Below are positions 8,390-17,935 of a stretch of DNA of 64,000 bases, in pieces. Within the stretch, counting starts at the first letter, position 1. Each line of letters starts with the position of its first letter. The stretch lies in contig REEN01000029.1 in NCBI GenBank assembly GCA_007695015.1, positions 1 through 64,000 of the forward strand, read 5' to 3'. Below the pieces are notes generated by a model. The model did not search any database. It had not been told where the DNA came from and saw nothing but the letters and a program-made list of their open reading frames with translations. Made by a program: the position numbers and the translations under genes. This stretch comes from Marinilabiliales bacterium. Its GTDB lineage: Bacteria; Bacteroidota; Bacteroidia; Bacteroidales; PUMT01.

Positions 8390-9643
8390 TCAATTCCTTA
8401 TGCTGTATGCTCTCAGCATCGGTCCGTGTCTAATATAAAGAATTCCGTCATTTATTACCGGGTGTGCCCAGTGCGGGCCTTCTCCTCCGGTTACCCGGAA
8501 CTCGCTTACAACATCGAAACTCCGGCGGTTTGGTTTTACCAGTCCCACATTCCCCCTGCGTTCTTCGTAACTATATAACATGGTTCCGTCGGTAATTATT
8601 GATCCTTTTGTGTTCCATGACTCGTTGTAAAGAGTTTCACCAGTATCCCAGTCCACTGCCACCCAGTTTCCCCGGTTGTTGCTTATCCAGTTGGAGCCGT
8701 AAATAACCCCGTCAAGAAGTACAAATCCCCCGTGATGAGTGCCGTGGTCGTCATTACGCCATACGAGGGAAACATCAGTTGCATCATTGTTCAGTTCAAG
8801 CATGAAGGAGCCCTGTCTATAACCGTTGGAGAAAAAGAGACGCCCGTTGCTGAACAGGGGCGTATTGGTAACAATACTTTCTCCTATTCTCCTCCCCCAG
8901 TCGTCGAAGGTCCATTCAATATCACCGGTTTCCGGATCAACTCCTATCACATTATCTCCTGTCATGGCAATGATCTGCCTTTTTCCGTTATGGTTTATCA
9001 GAAGCGGGGACACATAGCCGTAGTGATCTCCCAGTGGCGGACTCATCCATACCGTTTCGCCGGTTTCTGCATCCAGTGCAACCATCGTGGTCTTGTCACC
9101 GCCCGGAGTGTAGATCACTTTATTATCAAATACCAGCGGTGATTCAGCCGTTCCCCACCTGCCTGTCTCCCTTTCGAACAATTCTCCCCCTTCTACATGC
9201 CATAATATATCTCCGTTAGCGATCTCAATGCAAACTATCTCTCCCTCTCCGCTGATCACCCAGGCTCTGTCATCCATAATAGTTGGGGTTGTGCGTGTTT
9301 CGGGATAAGTTGCATCCCAGGGTGAGCCGTATTCAAGTTCATAGATCTTTTCTCCGTTGAGCGTGTATGCCGAGAAAATCTCCCTGTCGCCTCCCTGGTT
9401 CATCCCTGTAATATACAGGCGGTCGCCTGCGATCACGGGGCTGGAGTATCCCCTTCCTGCATCTGATGTTTCCCATAGCATATCCGGCCCTTCAGTCGGC
9501 CAGGATTTCAGCAGTTCGCTTTCCGGATATAACCCATTCCGGTATGGGCCCCGCCAGCCATTTTGAGACTGTGCGGCCAGGGGTTCGGTGATTGTTAATG
9601 CGCCCAGGATAAGCAGGCAGATAAATGCGAAATGAAGTTTCAT
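8390..9643 (-). CDS. secreted PQQ-like beta-propeller protein
   Basis: A 417-aa protein with a Sec signal peptide (about residues 1-24, ending AAQSQ), so the mature protein is periplasmic or exported. It opens with NGWRGPYRNGLY and continues with blades carrying DAETGETVWMSP, DPETGDIEWTFDDWG and DWDTGETLYNESW motifs, typical of the PQQ-like WD40 superfamily. It resembles the two tandem propellers just upstream but is clearly more diverged. A 208-nt AT-rich gap to the upstream propeller leaves room for its own promoter. No catalytic residues were recognised; the protein could bind a ligand or a redox partner. Confidence 0.83.
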   Translation of the reverse strand: MKLHFAFICLLILGALTITEPLAAQSQNGWRGPYRNGLYPESELLKSWPTEGPDMLWETSDAGRGYSSPVIAGDRLYITGMNQGGDREIFSAYTLNGEKIYELEYGSPWDATYPETRTTPTIMDDRAWVISGEGEIVCIEIANGDILWHVEGGELFERETGRWGTAESPLVFDNKVIYTPGGDKTTMVALDAETGETVWMSPPLGDHYGYVSPLLINHNGKRQIIAMTGDNVIGVDPETGDIEWTFDDWGRRIGESIVTNTPLFSNGRLFFSNGYRQGSFMLELNNDATDVSLVWRNDDHGTHHGGFVLLDGVIYGSNWISNNRGNWVAVDWDTGETLYNESWNTKGSIITDGTMLYSYEERRGNVGLVKPNRRSFDVVSEFRVTGGEGPHWAHPVINDGILYIRHGPMLRAYSIRN

Positions 9644-9851
9644 ATATATGGGTTAAATTAGCTATTTTTCTACTTCAGCGGATTAATATACTGATATAAT
9701 ATATATTCTGCCACGCGTTAACAAAATTTAACGTATTGATAATGTATGGTTTACGACTTATTTGTGCAAAGCAAGATGACCTGATTGCCGGAAAACAACC
9801 CGGGTTAATTAATTTATTACAAAAGTCAGACAATATACTCTTGTGGGCGGA

Positions 9852-11066
9852 TCATCTCCCGATATCGAATGCCATCAGGGCATTGCCGCGCCTGACATAA
9901 AGCACGCCGTTGTCGATCACCAGGTGGGCCCAGTGCTGCCCTGACCCCAGGGTTATACCGGTCTGTCCCCTGATAATAAAACCGTCAGGCCCGGGCTCAA
10001 CAAGGGCCAGCTCGCCTCTGTCGGAGTAGCAGTACAGCCGTCCGTCGGCCCATATTACGGTTCCCTTGGCTATGTCGCGCGACCGGTAGATTGTCTCGCC
10101 CGTTTCCCAGTCCACTTTTTCCCAGAACCTGTTGTTCTGGCCTGATCCGTAGATAAAGCCATCTACCAGCACCGCACCGCCCATCTGGTTGTCAAGGTTA
10201 TTGGTCCACTCAACGCTTACTGCGTTGGCCACTGAATTGATGTTAAGCTTAACCCCTCCCTGGCCGTAACCACTGAATGCAAAGATACTGCCTTCGTGGT
10301 ATATCGGGGTGTTGGGGTGTACGTCCCATCTGTTGTCGTGACGGTGCGACCACATCAGCCTGCCGGTATCGGCATTAAGTGCCACGATATGGTCCTTCAT
10401 ATGTGTTATAAGCAGGCGCCTCCCGTAATGGTCGACCAGCAGCGGCGAGCAGTAGGCCGATACTTCGCCCGTGCCCTGGCTAGACCATATGATCTCACCA
10501 TTATGGCGGTTGAGGGCAACAATATTGTGCTTTCTGCCACCCGGGGAACAGTATATCCTGTCGCCGTCTATAAGCAGGTTCTCCGTCAGCCCCCACCGTA
10601 TGTTCCTTCCATCAAGATCATTGAAGAGGTCGAGCTGCCATATGGTCCTGCCTGTGCCGGCATCCATGCAGACCAGGACACCGTTACTGCTCACTATGTA
10701 TATTTTGTCATCCACCACTGCAGGAGTGTTCCGGCTGCCCGGATAGCCTTCGCCGTGAAATTCCGGCCCGTATGCAAACCTGTTTAAAAGATCGCCGTTC
10801 ATGGAAAGTTTGTACACATAACCTGTTCCATCCTCTATCCCGGTAACGTATATGTTACCGTCTGCCACCACAGGTGAAGAAAATCCTGCCCCAAGCTGTT
10901 CAAAGGCCCAGAGCATCTGCGGTCCACCGGCCGGCCATTGCTGCAACAACCCGGTCTCGTGATAGATGCCCTGCCTTTCGGGGCCTCTCCAGTTCTGAAC
11001 TGTCTGTGCAGCAATACCTGCCGTGCAGGCGATCAACAAAGTGGTCAATAATGCAATTCTTCTCAT
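9852..11066 (-). CDS. secreted PQQ-like beta-propeller protein, tandem copy 2
   Basis: A 404-aa protein from the chosen ATG at 11066 (MRRIALLTTLL), which begins directly with a Sec signal peptide. An in-frame ATG at 11093 would add nine hydrophilic residues and overlap the upstream gene, so I prefer the shorter form. The mature protein begins QTVQNWRGPERQGIYHE and has repeated blade motifs (MDAGTGRTIWQL, NADTGRLMWSH, DWETGETIYRSRD). It is strikingly similar to the gene immediately upstream along the whole length, so the pair arose by tandem duplication. Expected location is the periplasm or cell surface. Function is unknown; the PQQ-like fold alone does not establish PQQ binding. Confidence 0.83.
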   Translation of the reverse strand: MRRIALLTTLLIACTAGIAAQTVQNWRGPERQGIYHETGLLQQWPAGGPQMLWAFEQLGAGFSSPVVADGNIYVTGIEDGTGYVYKLSMNGDLLNRFAYGPEFHGEGYPGSRNTPAVVDDKIYIVSSNGVLVCMDAGTGRTIWQLDLFNDLDGRNIRWGLTENLLIDGDRIYCSPGGRKHNIVALNRHNGEIIWSSQGTGEVSAYCSPLLVDHYGRRLLITHMKDHIVALNADTGRLMWSHRHDNRWDVHPNTPIYHEGSIFAFSGYGQGGVKLNINSVANAVSVEWTNNLDNQMGGAVLVDGFIYGSGQNNRFWEKVDWETGETIYRSRDIAKGTVIWADGRLYCYSDRGELALVEPGPDGFIIRGQTGITLGSGQHWAHLVIDNGVLYVRRGNALMAFDIGR

Positions 11067-11085
11067 ATAGTCCTGATTTATTTGG

Positions 11086-12306
11086 TTACTCACTGATGTT
11101 ATATGCCATCAGAGCATTTCCGTGCCTGACGTAAAGAATTCCGTTGTCAATCACAAGGTGGGCCCAGTGTTGTGCCGAACCCAGTTTTATACTGGTCTGG
11201 CCCCTGATGATGAATCCCTCAGGTGTGGGCTCCATGATGGCCAGTTCGCCCCTCTCGGTATAGCAGTAAAGTCGGCCGTCGGCCCAAATCACCGTTCCTT
11301 TGTCGATATCGCGTGAACGGTAAACCGTTTCGCCTGTCTCCCAGTCGACGCAGAACCAGAACCTGTTGCGGTCGCCCGATCCGTATATATACCCGTCAAC
11401 AAGGACCGTGCCTCCTAACTGGTTGTCAAGATCGTCGTTGAACCACAACTCGGTCACCCCGTCTCCGGCCATGTTCAGCCTGAGCTTTACTCCCCCCATT
11501 CCATATCCGCTGAAAGCGTAGATGCTGCCTTCGTGGTAGATCGGTGTATTGGGGTGGATGTTCCTGAAGTTGGCATGAGGATGCGTCCACAGTGTTTCGC
11601 CGGTTGTAGCATCCACACCAACTATATTCCTCTGCATCATTGTTACCAGTATTCTTCGCCCGTTGTGGTTGATCAGAAGCGGCGAACAATAAGAAGACAA
11701 TCCTCCGGTCCCGGGGCTTGCCCATATCACCTCACCGTTATGCCTGTTGAGAGCCACAACATTATACTTGTTGCCTCCCGGGGTGCAGAAGAGTGTATCA
11801 CCCGAGATCAGGAGGTTTTCGGTAAAGCCCCATCTTATGTTGCTGCCGTCTAAATCGTTGAACAGGTCAATTTGCCAGACTGTGTTGCCGCTTGTATGAT
11901 CCATGCATGCCAGCATACCGTGGCCGGTGACTATATATGCATGGTTGCCAACGATTGCCGGAGTACTGCGGCTTCCGGGGTAGCTCCGGTAGTACTCTTC
12001 GCCGTAAGGGAATTTTCTTTCAAGTGCTCCATTCATTGACAAAACATACAGGTAGCCCCTCCTCTCTTCCATTCCTGTTATGAATATCATTCCTCCTCTG
12101 ATAACCGGAGAGGTAAAACCCTCACCAAGCTGTTCATACGCCCAAACCATTTCCGGCCCTGCTGCCGGCCACTCCTGAAGAAGACCTTTTTCATGGTAGA
12201 TACCCATCCTTTCAGGACCGCGCCAATTCTGAACCACCTGGGCATTCAAACAGGTCGGTGAAAGCAGTAAAACTATTTTCAGGGTGAATAATAACCTCAT
12301 AGGCAT
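11086..12306 (-). CDS. secreted PQQ-like beta-propeller protein, tandem copy 1
   Basis: A 406-aa protein with a signal peptide (residues 1-22, LLFTLKIVLLLSPTCLNAQ). The mature part begins VVQNWRGPERMGIYHE and shows the same blade sequence as the following gene, including LDLDNQ-like and GQTxxKLGSxQHWAHLVIDNG segments shared almost word for word. ATG codons at 12306 and 12300 are both possible; the choice changes only two residues. It is the first gene of the minus-strand propeller block. A 7-of-8 match to the TAnnTTTG -7 box lies at 12328-12335 (TATATTTA on the minus strand), so transcription may start here. Role unknown. Confidence 0.83.
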   Translation of the reverse strand: MPMRLLFTLKIVLLLSPTCLNAQVVQNWRGPERMGIYHEKGLLQEWPAAGPEMVWAYEQLGEGFTSPVIRGGMIFITGMEERRGYLYVLSMNGALERKFPYGEEYYRSYPGSRSTPAIVGNHAYIVTGHGMLACMDHTSGNTVWQIDLFNDLDGSNIRWGFTENLLISGDTLFCTPGGNKYNVVALNRHNGEVIWASPGTGGLSSYCSPLLINHNGRRILVTMMQRNIVGVDATTGETLWTHPHANFRNIHPNTPIYHEGSIYAFSGYGMGGVKLRLNMAGDGVTELWFNDDLDNQLGGTVLVDGYIYGSGDRNRFWFCVDWETGETVYRSRDIDKGTVIWADGRLYCYTERGELAIMEPTPEGFIIRGQTSIKLGSAQHWAHLVIDNGILYVRHGNALMAYNISE

Positions 12307-12327
12307 GATTTTAAAAAGTTAACAGTG

Positions 12328-12335
12328 TAAATATA
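12328..12335 (-). promoter_or_regulatory. possible -7 box upstream of the propeller block
   Basis: The minus strand reads TATATTTA, one base from the Bacteroidota TAnnTTTG -7 consensus, 22 nt before the first propeller ATG. No convincing -33 TTTG was found at the normal spacing, so this is tentative. Confidence 0.3.
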
Positions 12336-12552
12336 ATACTTGGTGCATATGTTTCAGAGTGGGTTTATCACCCTGAAGTAGTTTATTTTCAGTCTAAATA
12401 TGCTGAAAAACATACAGGCTGTTTTACATCATTTAAAATCAGGGTATTTCGACGGCATATATTGCCGGGATTAGCTCCTGGTTCGTTTAAAGGCAATCTG
12501 CCGGTTAACTTTTTTTAACCATCAGCGAACACCAGGGCAGGTATTATTACCG
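12336..12552. other. AT-rich intergenic stretch without a recognisable gene
   Basis: Part of the 360-nt gap between the first propeller gene and the lipoprotein gene. Besides the -7-like box on one side and a hairpin terminator on the other, I see no coding pattern, tRNA or conserved RNA fold. Confidence 0.5.
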
Positions 12553-12592
12553 GAATAAAAATCCCCGGCGATCCGAAGATTTACCGGGGATT
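12553..12592 (-). terminator. Rho-independent terminator after the lipoprotein gene
   Basis: AATCCCCGG at 12560-12568 pairs perfectly with CCGGGGATT at 12584-12592 around a 15-nt loop. Read on the minus strand the stem is followed by TTTTATTCCG, a U-rich tract. It lies about 75 nt past the stop of the minus-strand lipoprotein gene and should separate it from the propeller block. Confidence 0.75.
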
Positions 12593-12666
12593 GGTTGATG
12601 TTCCGGCCGGGGATGAAGATCAGGACAAATGCCTTAAGGTCAACTCCCGTGCCGGGTCATGCTCTG

Positions 12667-13467
12667 TTATTCCGTCTCTGCTGTTTTATAATCAATATTG
12701 ATGGTGAAAATTACTGGATCTTCCGTTGCATCTACTGTTGCGGATTTTACCAATATCAGGAAATACTCGTCGCCGACTTTTGTGGCCAGAACATCGTCAT
12801 ATTCACTGTAGGCCTCAGTTACATTTACTTCCCTGTAATCATTCATGTCATCTGCTTGTTCAACTGCTTCTTCAAGAGCTTCAAGGGTAGTGATCTCTTC
12901 CCAGGCATCTGCAGCAAGCTGAACAAATTTATCCGCTTCATCTTTAGCTATAACCGCATAGTTCATAGATTTAACATTACTGGTCCATTTCAGCCCGAAC
13001 TCTTCAAGGCCTGTTCCCGCAGCGCCTCCAACCCTCTGCCATGTTGCCTCTTCGGCATCGGTAAGATGTGTTTCGGGTATTGGTGTATATACCAGGGTTA
13101 TCTCGTCTGAGTAGCTGGTCTGCATCTCAACATCTGTCGCTTCGACCTTTACAACCATAACATCGGTTATGCCGGTAATGGTAAAGCTGTAGGGAACTGA
13201 ATTGGGATTCTCAAAATTGGTAAGGGTGTTCCCGATCTGGAAATTGCCGTCATCGGTCACTTGAAGGAGCTTGATCTCGGCAACGCCGGCATCAGACAGT
13301 ACAGTGCCTTCCACGGTGTACTCCTCAACTCCTTCGGCCAGGACTATTTCACCTCCGGCCGAGGTTAATACGGTGGGGGGATCGAAGATCTCATCATCTT
13401 CACAGGCGGTAAACATGGCAGCCGTTATCAGTAATGCTGCCATCAGCAGTAAATTCCTCTTTTTCAT
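12667..13467 (-). CDS. putative outer-surface or periplasmic lipoprotein, unknown function
   Basis: A 266-aa protein with a lipoprotein signal: KKR, a hydrophobic run, then AAMFTAC with the lipidated Cys at about residue 21, followed by EDDE, as is common in Bacteroidota. The N-terminal third resembles an Ig-like or PKD-like beta-sandwich (VLSDAGVAEIKLLQV, VMVVKVEATDVEMQTSYSD). The C-terminal half contains a helical acidic stretch (EEITTLEALEEAVEQADD) followed by beta strands. No enzyme motif is visible. The gene stands alone between the nitrilase gene and the propellers and has its own terminator. Confidence 0.75.
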   Translation of the reverse strand: MKKRNLLLMAALLITAAMFTACEDDEIFDPPTVLTSAGGEIVLAEGVEEYTVEGTVLSDAGVAEIKLLQVTDDGNFQIGNTLTNFENPNSVPYSFTITGITDVMVVKVEATDVEMQTSYSDEITLVYTPIPETHLTDAEEATWQRVGGAAGTGLEEFGLKWTSNVKSMNYAVIAKDEADKFVQLAADAWEEITTLEALEEAVEQADDMNDYREVNVTEAYSEYDDVLATKVGDEYFLILVKSATVDATEDPVIFTINIDYKTAETE

Positions 13468-13706
13468 AATAAACAGTTTTTAAAGGTTAAAGTATTATAT
13501 TAATTATATCCGGTCAACCTCTGTTAAGAGCATTAAGTAGTTCTTCCGGCTACTGAAGAGGTAGTTATTTCAAATACAGTGCCAGAATATGACTAAATAT
13601 ACAGTTAATTTGTGGATTTGTTGTGGTTTTACCGGTTAATTGTCTGAAAAATTGACTAATAGCAGGTTATTGTTGATGAGCAGTAATTTGTCAGGCACCT
13701 CTGGAA

Positions 13707-14669
13707 TTAACCTGGATCTTCATCACTGTCCATCCAGGCAACCTTCTGCCCCGGGTTGTGTTCAATTCCCAGGATATCGCGGTAAAGGTCCGGCCTTCTT
13801 GCCTGCCTGTAGCGATGGCCTCCGGCAAGGGTGAGCTTTTCAGGTGTACAGAGGGCGCTCTGAACATCATCGCCAAGGTTCCGGCATTCTGCAATTATGT
13901 CACCAAAGGGATCAATGATCATTGAACAGCCGTTTTTCAGCTGGTCATCATCCATCCCGATGGGATTTGAGAATATAACATACGCCGCATTGTCATATGC
14001 TCTTGAAGGAAGCCATTTCATAAGCCATTGGCGGCCTTTCATCCCGTCAAACTCAAGACGCAGCGAGGTGGGATCGGTTTCCCTGTTTTTCCACAGTTCA
14101 GGGTCAACAAACCCTGCCCCGGGCCGGCTTGACGGAGTACACATGGTAACATGGGGCATGAAGATGATATCTGCACCCAGAAGTCCGGTTGCCCTGACAT
14201 TTTCAGGCACATTATTGTCATAACAGATAAGTATGCCGCACTTCCAGCCATGAAGGTCAAATACCGTATAGCTGTTTCCCGGAGTGATATGAGGGTTAAT
14301 GAACGGGTGAAGCTTCCTGTGACTGGCAATCATTCCTGTCTTGTCAACACAGACATAGGCCTTGTGAATTCTGTTTTCGCTGTCTCTTTCAAATAGTCCG
14401 GCCAGTACCGCTACATTATGCTTTTCGGCTACCATTCTGAGCTGTTCAATGCTTTTGCCTTCCGGCAAAGGCTCGGCCAGCTCAAGCATCTGGTTGAGCG
14501 ACAGCTTGCGGGCAAAGGTATAGCCGGTAAGCGAGCATTCATGAAATGCAACAGCACGCGCACCCTGTCCGGCAGCAATGGCTGACAATTTTTCAATCTG
14601 CCGTATATTGTACTGTTTGTCACCGCTCCTGTGTTCAAACTGTGCTGTGGCAACTTTCAAAGCTTCCAT
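13707..14669 (-). CDS. nitrilase/carbon-nitrogen hydrolase superfamily amidase
   Basis: A 320-aa cytoplasmic amidohydrolase of the CN-hydrolase superfamily. The Glu-Lys-Cys triad is readable: E44 in AFHECSLTGY, K119 in SHRKLHPF and C149 in GILICYDNNVPEN. No signal peptide is present. The exact substrate (N-carbamoyl amine, omega-amide or other amide) cannot be fixed from sequence; the Cys context CYDNNVPEN resembles N-carbamoyl/amidase branches more than NAD synthetase amidases. The C-terminus has a short acidic tail. It lies divergently from the DUF1080 gene with a 237-nt intergenic space. Translation probably starts at the ATG at 14669, giving a normal family length. Confidence 0.85.
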   Translation of the reverse strand: MEALKVATAQFEHRSGDKQYNIRQIEKLSAIAAGQGARAVAFHECSLTGYTFARKLSLNQMLELAEPLPEGKSIEQLRMVAEKHNVAVLAGLFERDSENRIHKAYVCVDKTGMIASHRKLHPFINPHITPGNSYTVFDLHGWKCGILICYDNNVPENVRATGLLGADIIFMPHVTMCTPSSRPGAGFVDPELWKNRETDPTSLRLEFDGMKGRQWLMKWLPSRAYDNAAYVIFSNPIGMDDDQLKNGCSMIIDPFGDIIAECRNLGDDVQSALCTPEKLTLAGGHRYRQARRPDLYRDILGIEHNPGQKVAWMDSDEDPG

Positions 14670-14906
14670 GTTAAACCTGGGTTTAAAGGGTTAAACATCC
14701 AATACAGGATCATGTGAGTTAATAAATTTGTTTGTATAAGGCCTGCAAGTTATGAATAAACATTGTTAAGTGTTAAATAAACTGACAGGGGCTTTTAAAT
14801 TAATTTTATTATTTAATTTAGCCCTTCATAGCAAAGCCCGGCGTGCCACTTCAGGCAGCAGATGACCGGGCATTGATTTAACCGTATAAACTTAAAGCAT
14901 TTAATC

Positions 14907-15674
14907 ATGAGATCATACACTTTTACCAGGTTGAAAAAAACAGCCGGTGTAACCGCATTACTTATTGCTGTAACAGTTATCGGTTCCGCATTTGCTGAAA
15001 ATGAGGAGGCCCGTGGGTGGAAGGAGCTGTTTAACGGAAAGGACTTCACAGGCTGGATAGTGCCCGAAGGAGATAACGGACACTGGCAGGTCATTGATGG
15101 GGTTATTGATTATGATGCCCTTAGCGAGGCGCCGGGCGACAAGAATCTTTGGACCAGGGATTCTTATAGTGATTTTGTTCTGAAGATGGACTGGCGGATA
15201 AAGGAGACCCCGTTCATAAACCACAATGTACCCATTATAAGGCCTGACGGGACCCACCAGCTCAATGCCGACGGCGAGGTTATCAGGATATCGGTGCCGG
15301 ACAGTGATTCAGGGGTCTACCTTAGAGGTACATCGAAGGCCCAGGTCAATATCTGGACCTGGCCGATAGGGTCGGGCGAGGTTTACGGCTACAGGATGGA
15401 CCAAAATATGCCTCCTGAGGTAAGGGCCGGAGTGACACCCTCGATGATGGCCGATAACCATATAGGTGAGTGGAACACATTTGAGATCACAATGAAGGGT
15501 GACCGGCTCACGGTTGTACTGAACGGCCATACGGTAATCGAAAATGCACAGTTACCCGGTGTGCCTGAAAGCGGTCCCATAGCACTGCAGCATCATGGCC
15601 GCATGGTTGACGGAGAATGGGTTAGTTCTCCCTCACTCGTGCAGTTCCGCAACATTTCAATAAAAGAGTTGTAG
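14907..15674 (+). CDS. DUF1080 (3-keto-disaccharide hydrolase-like) secreted protein
   Basis: A 255-aa exported protein. A signal peptide covers about residues 1-31. The mature protein opens with GWKELFNGKDFTGWIVPEGDNGHWQVIDGVI, the standard entry of DUF1080 (concanavalin-like jelly roll), and ends with VQFRNISIKEL, also typical. Several DUF1080 members cleave 3-keto-glycosides or bind glycans. The window also contains a Tat-exported Gfo/Idh/MocA oxidoreductase about 43 kb away, a family linked to 3-keto sugar chemistry, but the two genes are not adjacent. It lies just upstream of the DUF5916 gene on the same strand (29 nt to the chosen start). Confidence 0.85.
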   Translation: MRSYTFTRLKKTAGVTALLIAVTVIGSAFAENEEARGWKELFNGKDFTGWIVPEGDNGHWQVIDGVIDYDALSEAPGDKNLWTRDSYSDFVLKMDWRIKETPFINHNVPIIRPDGTHQLNADGEVIRISVPDSDSGVYLRGTSKAQVNIWTWPIGSGEVYGYRMDQNMPPEVRAGVTPSMMADNHIGEWNTFEITMKGDRLTVVLNGHTVIENAQLPGVPESGPIALQHHGRMVDGEWVSSPSLVQFRNISIKEL

Positions 15675-15703
15675 TTTCCCGGCATTATACTGACTTGATA
15701 AAT

Positions 15704-17929
15704 ATGTTCAAAGATAACCGGCCGGCTGGTCTGCCGGCATTTCTCCTGTTTCTGGTTTGGGGTCTTATTTCGGGTAGTGCGGGAGGCATGAATGAGGTAC
15801 ACGGACAACCGGTGGAGGTCCGGGCCTCCGGGCAACCAATTAACAGCGACTACGTTCTCAACATCAGAAAGATGGAAGGGGAGATAGTTCTTGACGGTGT
15901 TGTCGATGAGGAGGACTGGCTGCGGGCCGACGTTGCAACCGACTTTTTCATGGTAACACCCTATGATACCAGCTACAGCGAGGCGGTTTCGGAGATAAGG
16001 ATGACCTATGATGACGACGCACTTTATCTTTCACTTGTATTTTATGATGTGATACCCGGCCCGCGTGTTGTCGAATCGTTGCGCAGGGACTTCAGCTTCG
16101 GAACGAACGACAACTTCCTGATGTTCATCGACCCTTTCAACGACCTGACCACCGGGTATTCATTCGGGGTTAATGCGGCAGGGGCCATGTGGGACGGTAC
16201 CATGAACAATGGCCATGCCGTCGACCTTACATGGGACGCCAAATGGGAGGTGGTGACCAGAAGTTATGATGACCGGTGGGTGGCAGAGATGCGCATACCC
16301 TTCAGCTCGATAAGGTACAGGGCGGGACTGGACAGGTGGAACATAAACTTCAGCCGGTTGGATCTGAAGATCAACGAAAAATCCTCCTGGGCTCCAGTGC
16401 CAAGGCAGTTTCCGACAGCATCGCTTGCCTACTGCGGCATACTGCAGTGGGACGAGCCGCCGCCCGATCCCGGTATCAGGCTCTCGCTCATACCCTATGT
16501 GTTTGGCGGTGCCTCACGCGATTTTGTTGCAGGCACCGGTACACGCTACCGTGGTGATGCCGGCCTTGACGCAAAGGTTGCCCTGTCAACATCGCTTAAC
16601 CTTGATCTTACTTATAATCCTGATTTTTCACAGGCTGATGTTGATCAGCAGATAACCGACCTCGACAGGTTCGAGCTGTTCTTTCCCGAGAAGAGGCAGT
16701 TCTTCCTTGAGAACTCCGACCTGTTTGCCAACTTCGGGTCAAGGAGGATACGTCCGTTCTTTTCGCGGCGGATCGGACTTGATGCGCCGGTGCTGGCAGG
16801 GGCGAGGCTCAGTGGCAATATGGGACAGGACTGGCGGATAGGGGTGATGGATATGCATACTGAGCAGACACCGGAAAATCCGTCACGCAATTTCTTCGTG
16901 GCATCGCTGCAGCGGCGGGTATTCTCGCGCTCCAATATTACCGGAATATTTGTCAACCGGCAGAATTTTGGCCAGCCCGAAGGATGGGAGGGATCTGGCT
17001 ACAACCGGACCGGCGGGTTGCAGTTCAACCTTGCGAGCCCTGATAATTTATGGAGCGGCAGCTTTTTCGGACTTGGATCGGTTACCGATGGCGCTGAAGG
17101 CGGATCGCAATTTACCCAGGGTATGGAGCTCAACTATCACCGCCAGAGGATTCGTCTCGGCATTGAACAGTATTATGTGGGCGACAACTATGTGGCTGCT
17201 GCGGGATTTGTGCCGCGCACGGATTTCTTTCAGATCGGCCCCCGGCTGACGGTAAGGTTCTACCCTGAAGCGTCCCGCCTTGAGCAGCATGGGATAATGG
17301 GACTGGTAAACAGCTACTTCAGGCCTTCTGATTTCAGTATGACCGACAGGGAGAGCAGCCTGGGCTACTACTTTACATTTCACAACCTGAGCAGGATAGA
17401 TATTGTATATAACCACAACTACGTGATGCTGAGGCGTGATTTTGACCCTACCAACACCGGCACCGGCCTGCTGCCGGCGGGCAGCGAGCACGACTGGTCG
17501 GAGGCATCGGTAATGTACAGGTCAGATACCCGCAAGCTTTTCAGGTACAGGGTTGCTGCCGGATATGGCGGTTTCTACAACGGTAACCGCCGGTTCGTGG
17601 AGGGGGACCTCAATTACCGTTACCAGCCCTATGGAAGCGTTTCGTTGTTCTTCAGCTACAATGACCTGCTGCTGCCTGAGCCATGGGACAGGAACAGTTT
17701 CTGGCTGATAGGACCCAAAATTGATGTAACCTTTACCAATACACTTTTCTTTACTACCTTTATCCAGTACAACGAACAGCTTGACAACCTGAACATCAAT
17801 GCAAGGCTTCAGTGGAGGTACAAGCCGGTATCGGACATATTCCTTGTCTATACCGACAACTACTTCCCCGAAACCATGGATGCCCGCAACAGGGCGGTGG
17901 TGTTCAAGATGTCGTACTGGTTTAACTGA
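15704..17929 (+). CDS. DUF5916 outer-membrane-type protein with CBM9-like N-terminus
   Basis: A 741-aa exported protein. I chose ATG at 15704 (MFKDNRPAG); a TTG three codons earlier is less likely. A hydrophobic signal (about residues 8-28) precedes a CBM9-like domain with the diagnostic EIVLDGVVDEEDWLRA and MTYDDDALYLSLVFYD strands (about 55-215). From about residue 230 to the C-terminus come aromatic-rich alternating strands of the DUF5916 beta-barrel, ending MSYWFN with terminal aromatics, as expected for an outer membrane barrel. The substrate is unknown; carbohydrate or glycoconjugate binding is a reasonable guess from the CBM9-like part. The histidine ammonia-lyase gene begins 6 nt downstream. 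Confidence 0.85.
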   Translation: MFKDNRPAGLPAFLLFLVWGLISGSAGGMNEVHGQPVEVRASGQPINSDYVLNIRKMEGEIVLDGVVDEEDWLRADVATDFFMVTPYDTSYSEAVSEIRMTYDDDALYLSLVFYDVIPGPRVVESLRRDFSFGTNDNFLMFIDPFNDLTTGYSFGVNAAGAMWDGTMNNGHAVDLTWDAKWEVVTRSYDDRWVAEMRIPFSSIRYRAGLDRWNINFSRLDLKINEKSSWAPVPRQFPTASLAYCGILQWDEPPPDPGIRLSLIPYVFGGASRDFVAGTGTRYRGDAGLDAKVALSTSLNLDLTYNPDFSQADVDQQITDLDRFELFFPEKRQFFLENSDLFANFGSRRIRPFFSRRIGLDAPVLAGARLSGNMGQDWRIGVMDMHTEQTPENPSRNFFVASLQRRVFSRSNITGIFVNRQNFGQPEGWEGSGYNRTGGLQFNLASPDNLWSGSFFGLGSVTDGAEGGSQFTQGMELNYHRQRIRLGIEQYYVGDNYVAAAGFVPRTDFFQIGPRLTVRFYPEASRLEQHGIMGLVNSYFRPSDFSMTDRESSLGYYFTFHNLSRIDIVYNHNYVMLRRDFDPTNTGTGLLPAGSEHDWSEASVMYRSDTRKLFRYRVAAGYGGFYNGNRRFVEGDLNYRYQPYGSVSLFFSYNDLLLPEPWDRNSFWLIGPKIDVTFTNTLFFTTFIQYNEQLDNLNINARLQWRYKPVSDIFLVYTDNYFPETMDARNRAVVFKMSYWFN

Positions 17930-17935
17930 CGGAAA

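Noticed and set aside
1815-12306. PQQ-dependent alcohol or methanol dehydrogenases
   Set aside because: The propellers lack a vicinal Cys pair and typical Ca/PQQ ligand motifs, and no cytochrome c or PQQ biosynthesis genes are nearby.
12595-13110. 171-codon plus-strand frame
   Set aside because: Antisense to the lipoprotein gene, with no signal peptide or motif.
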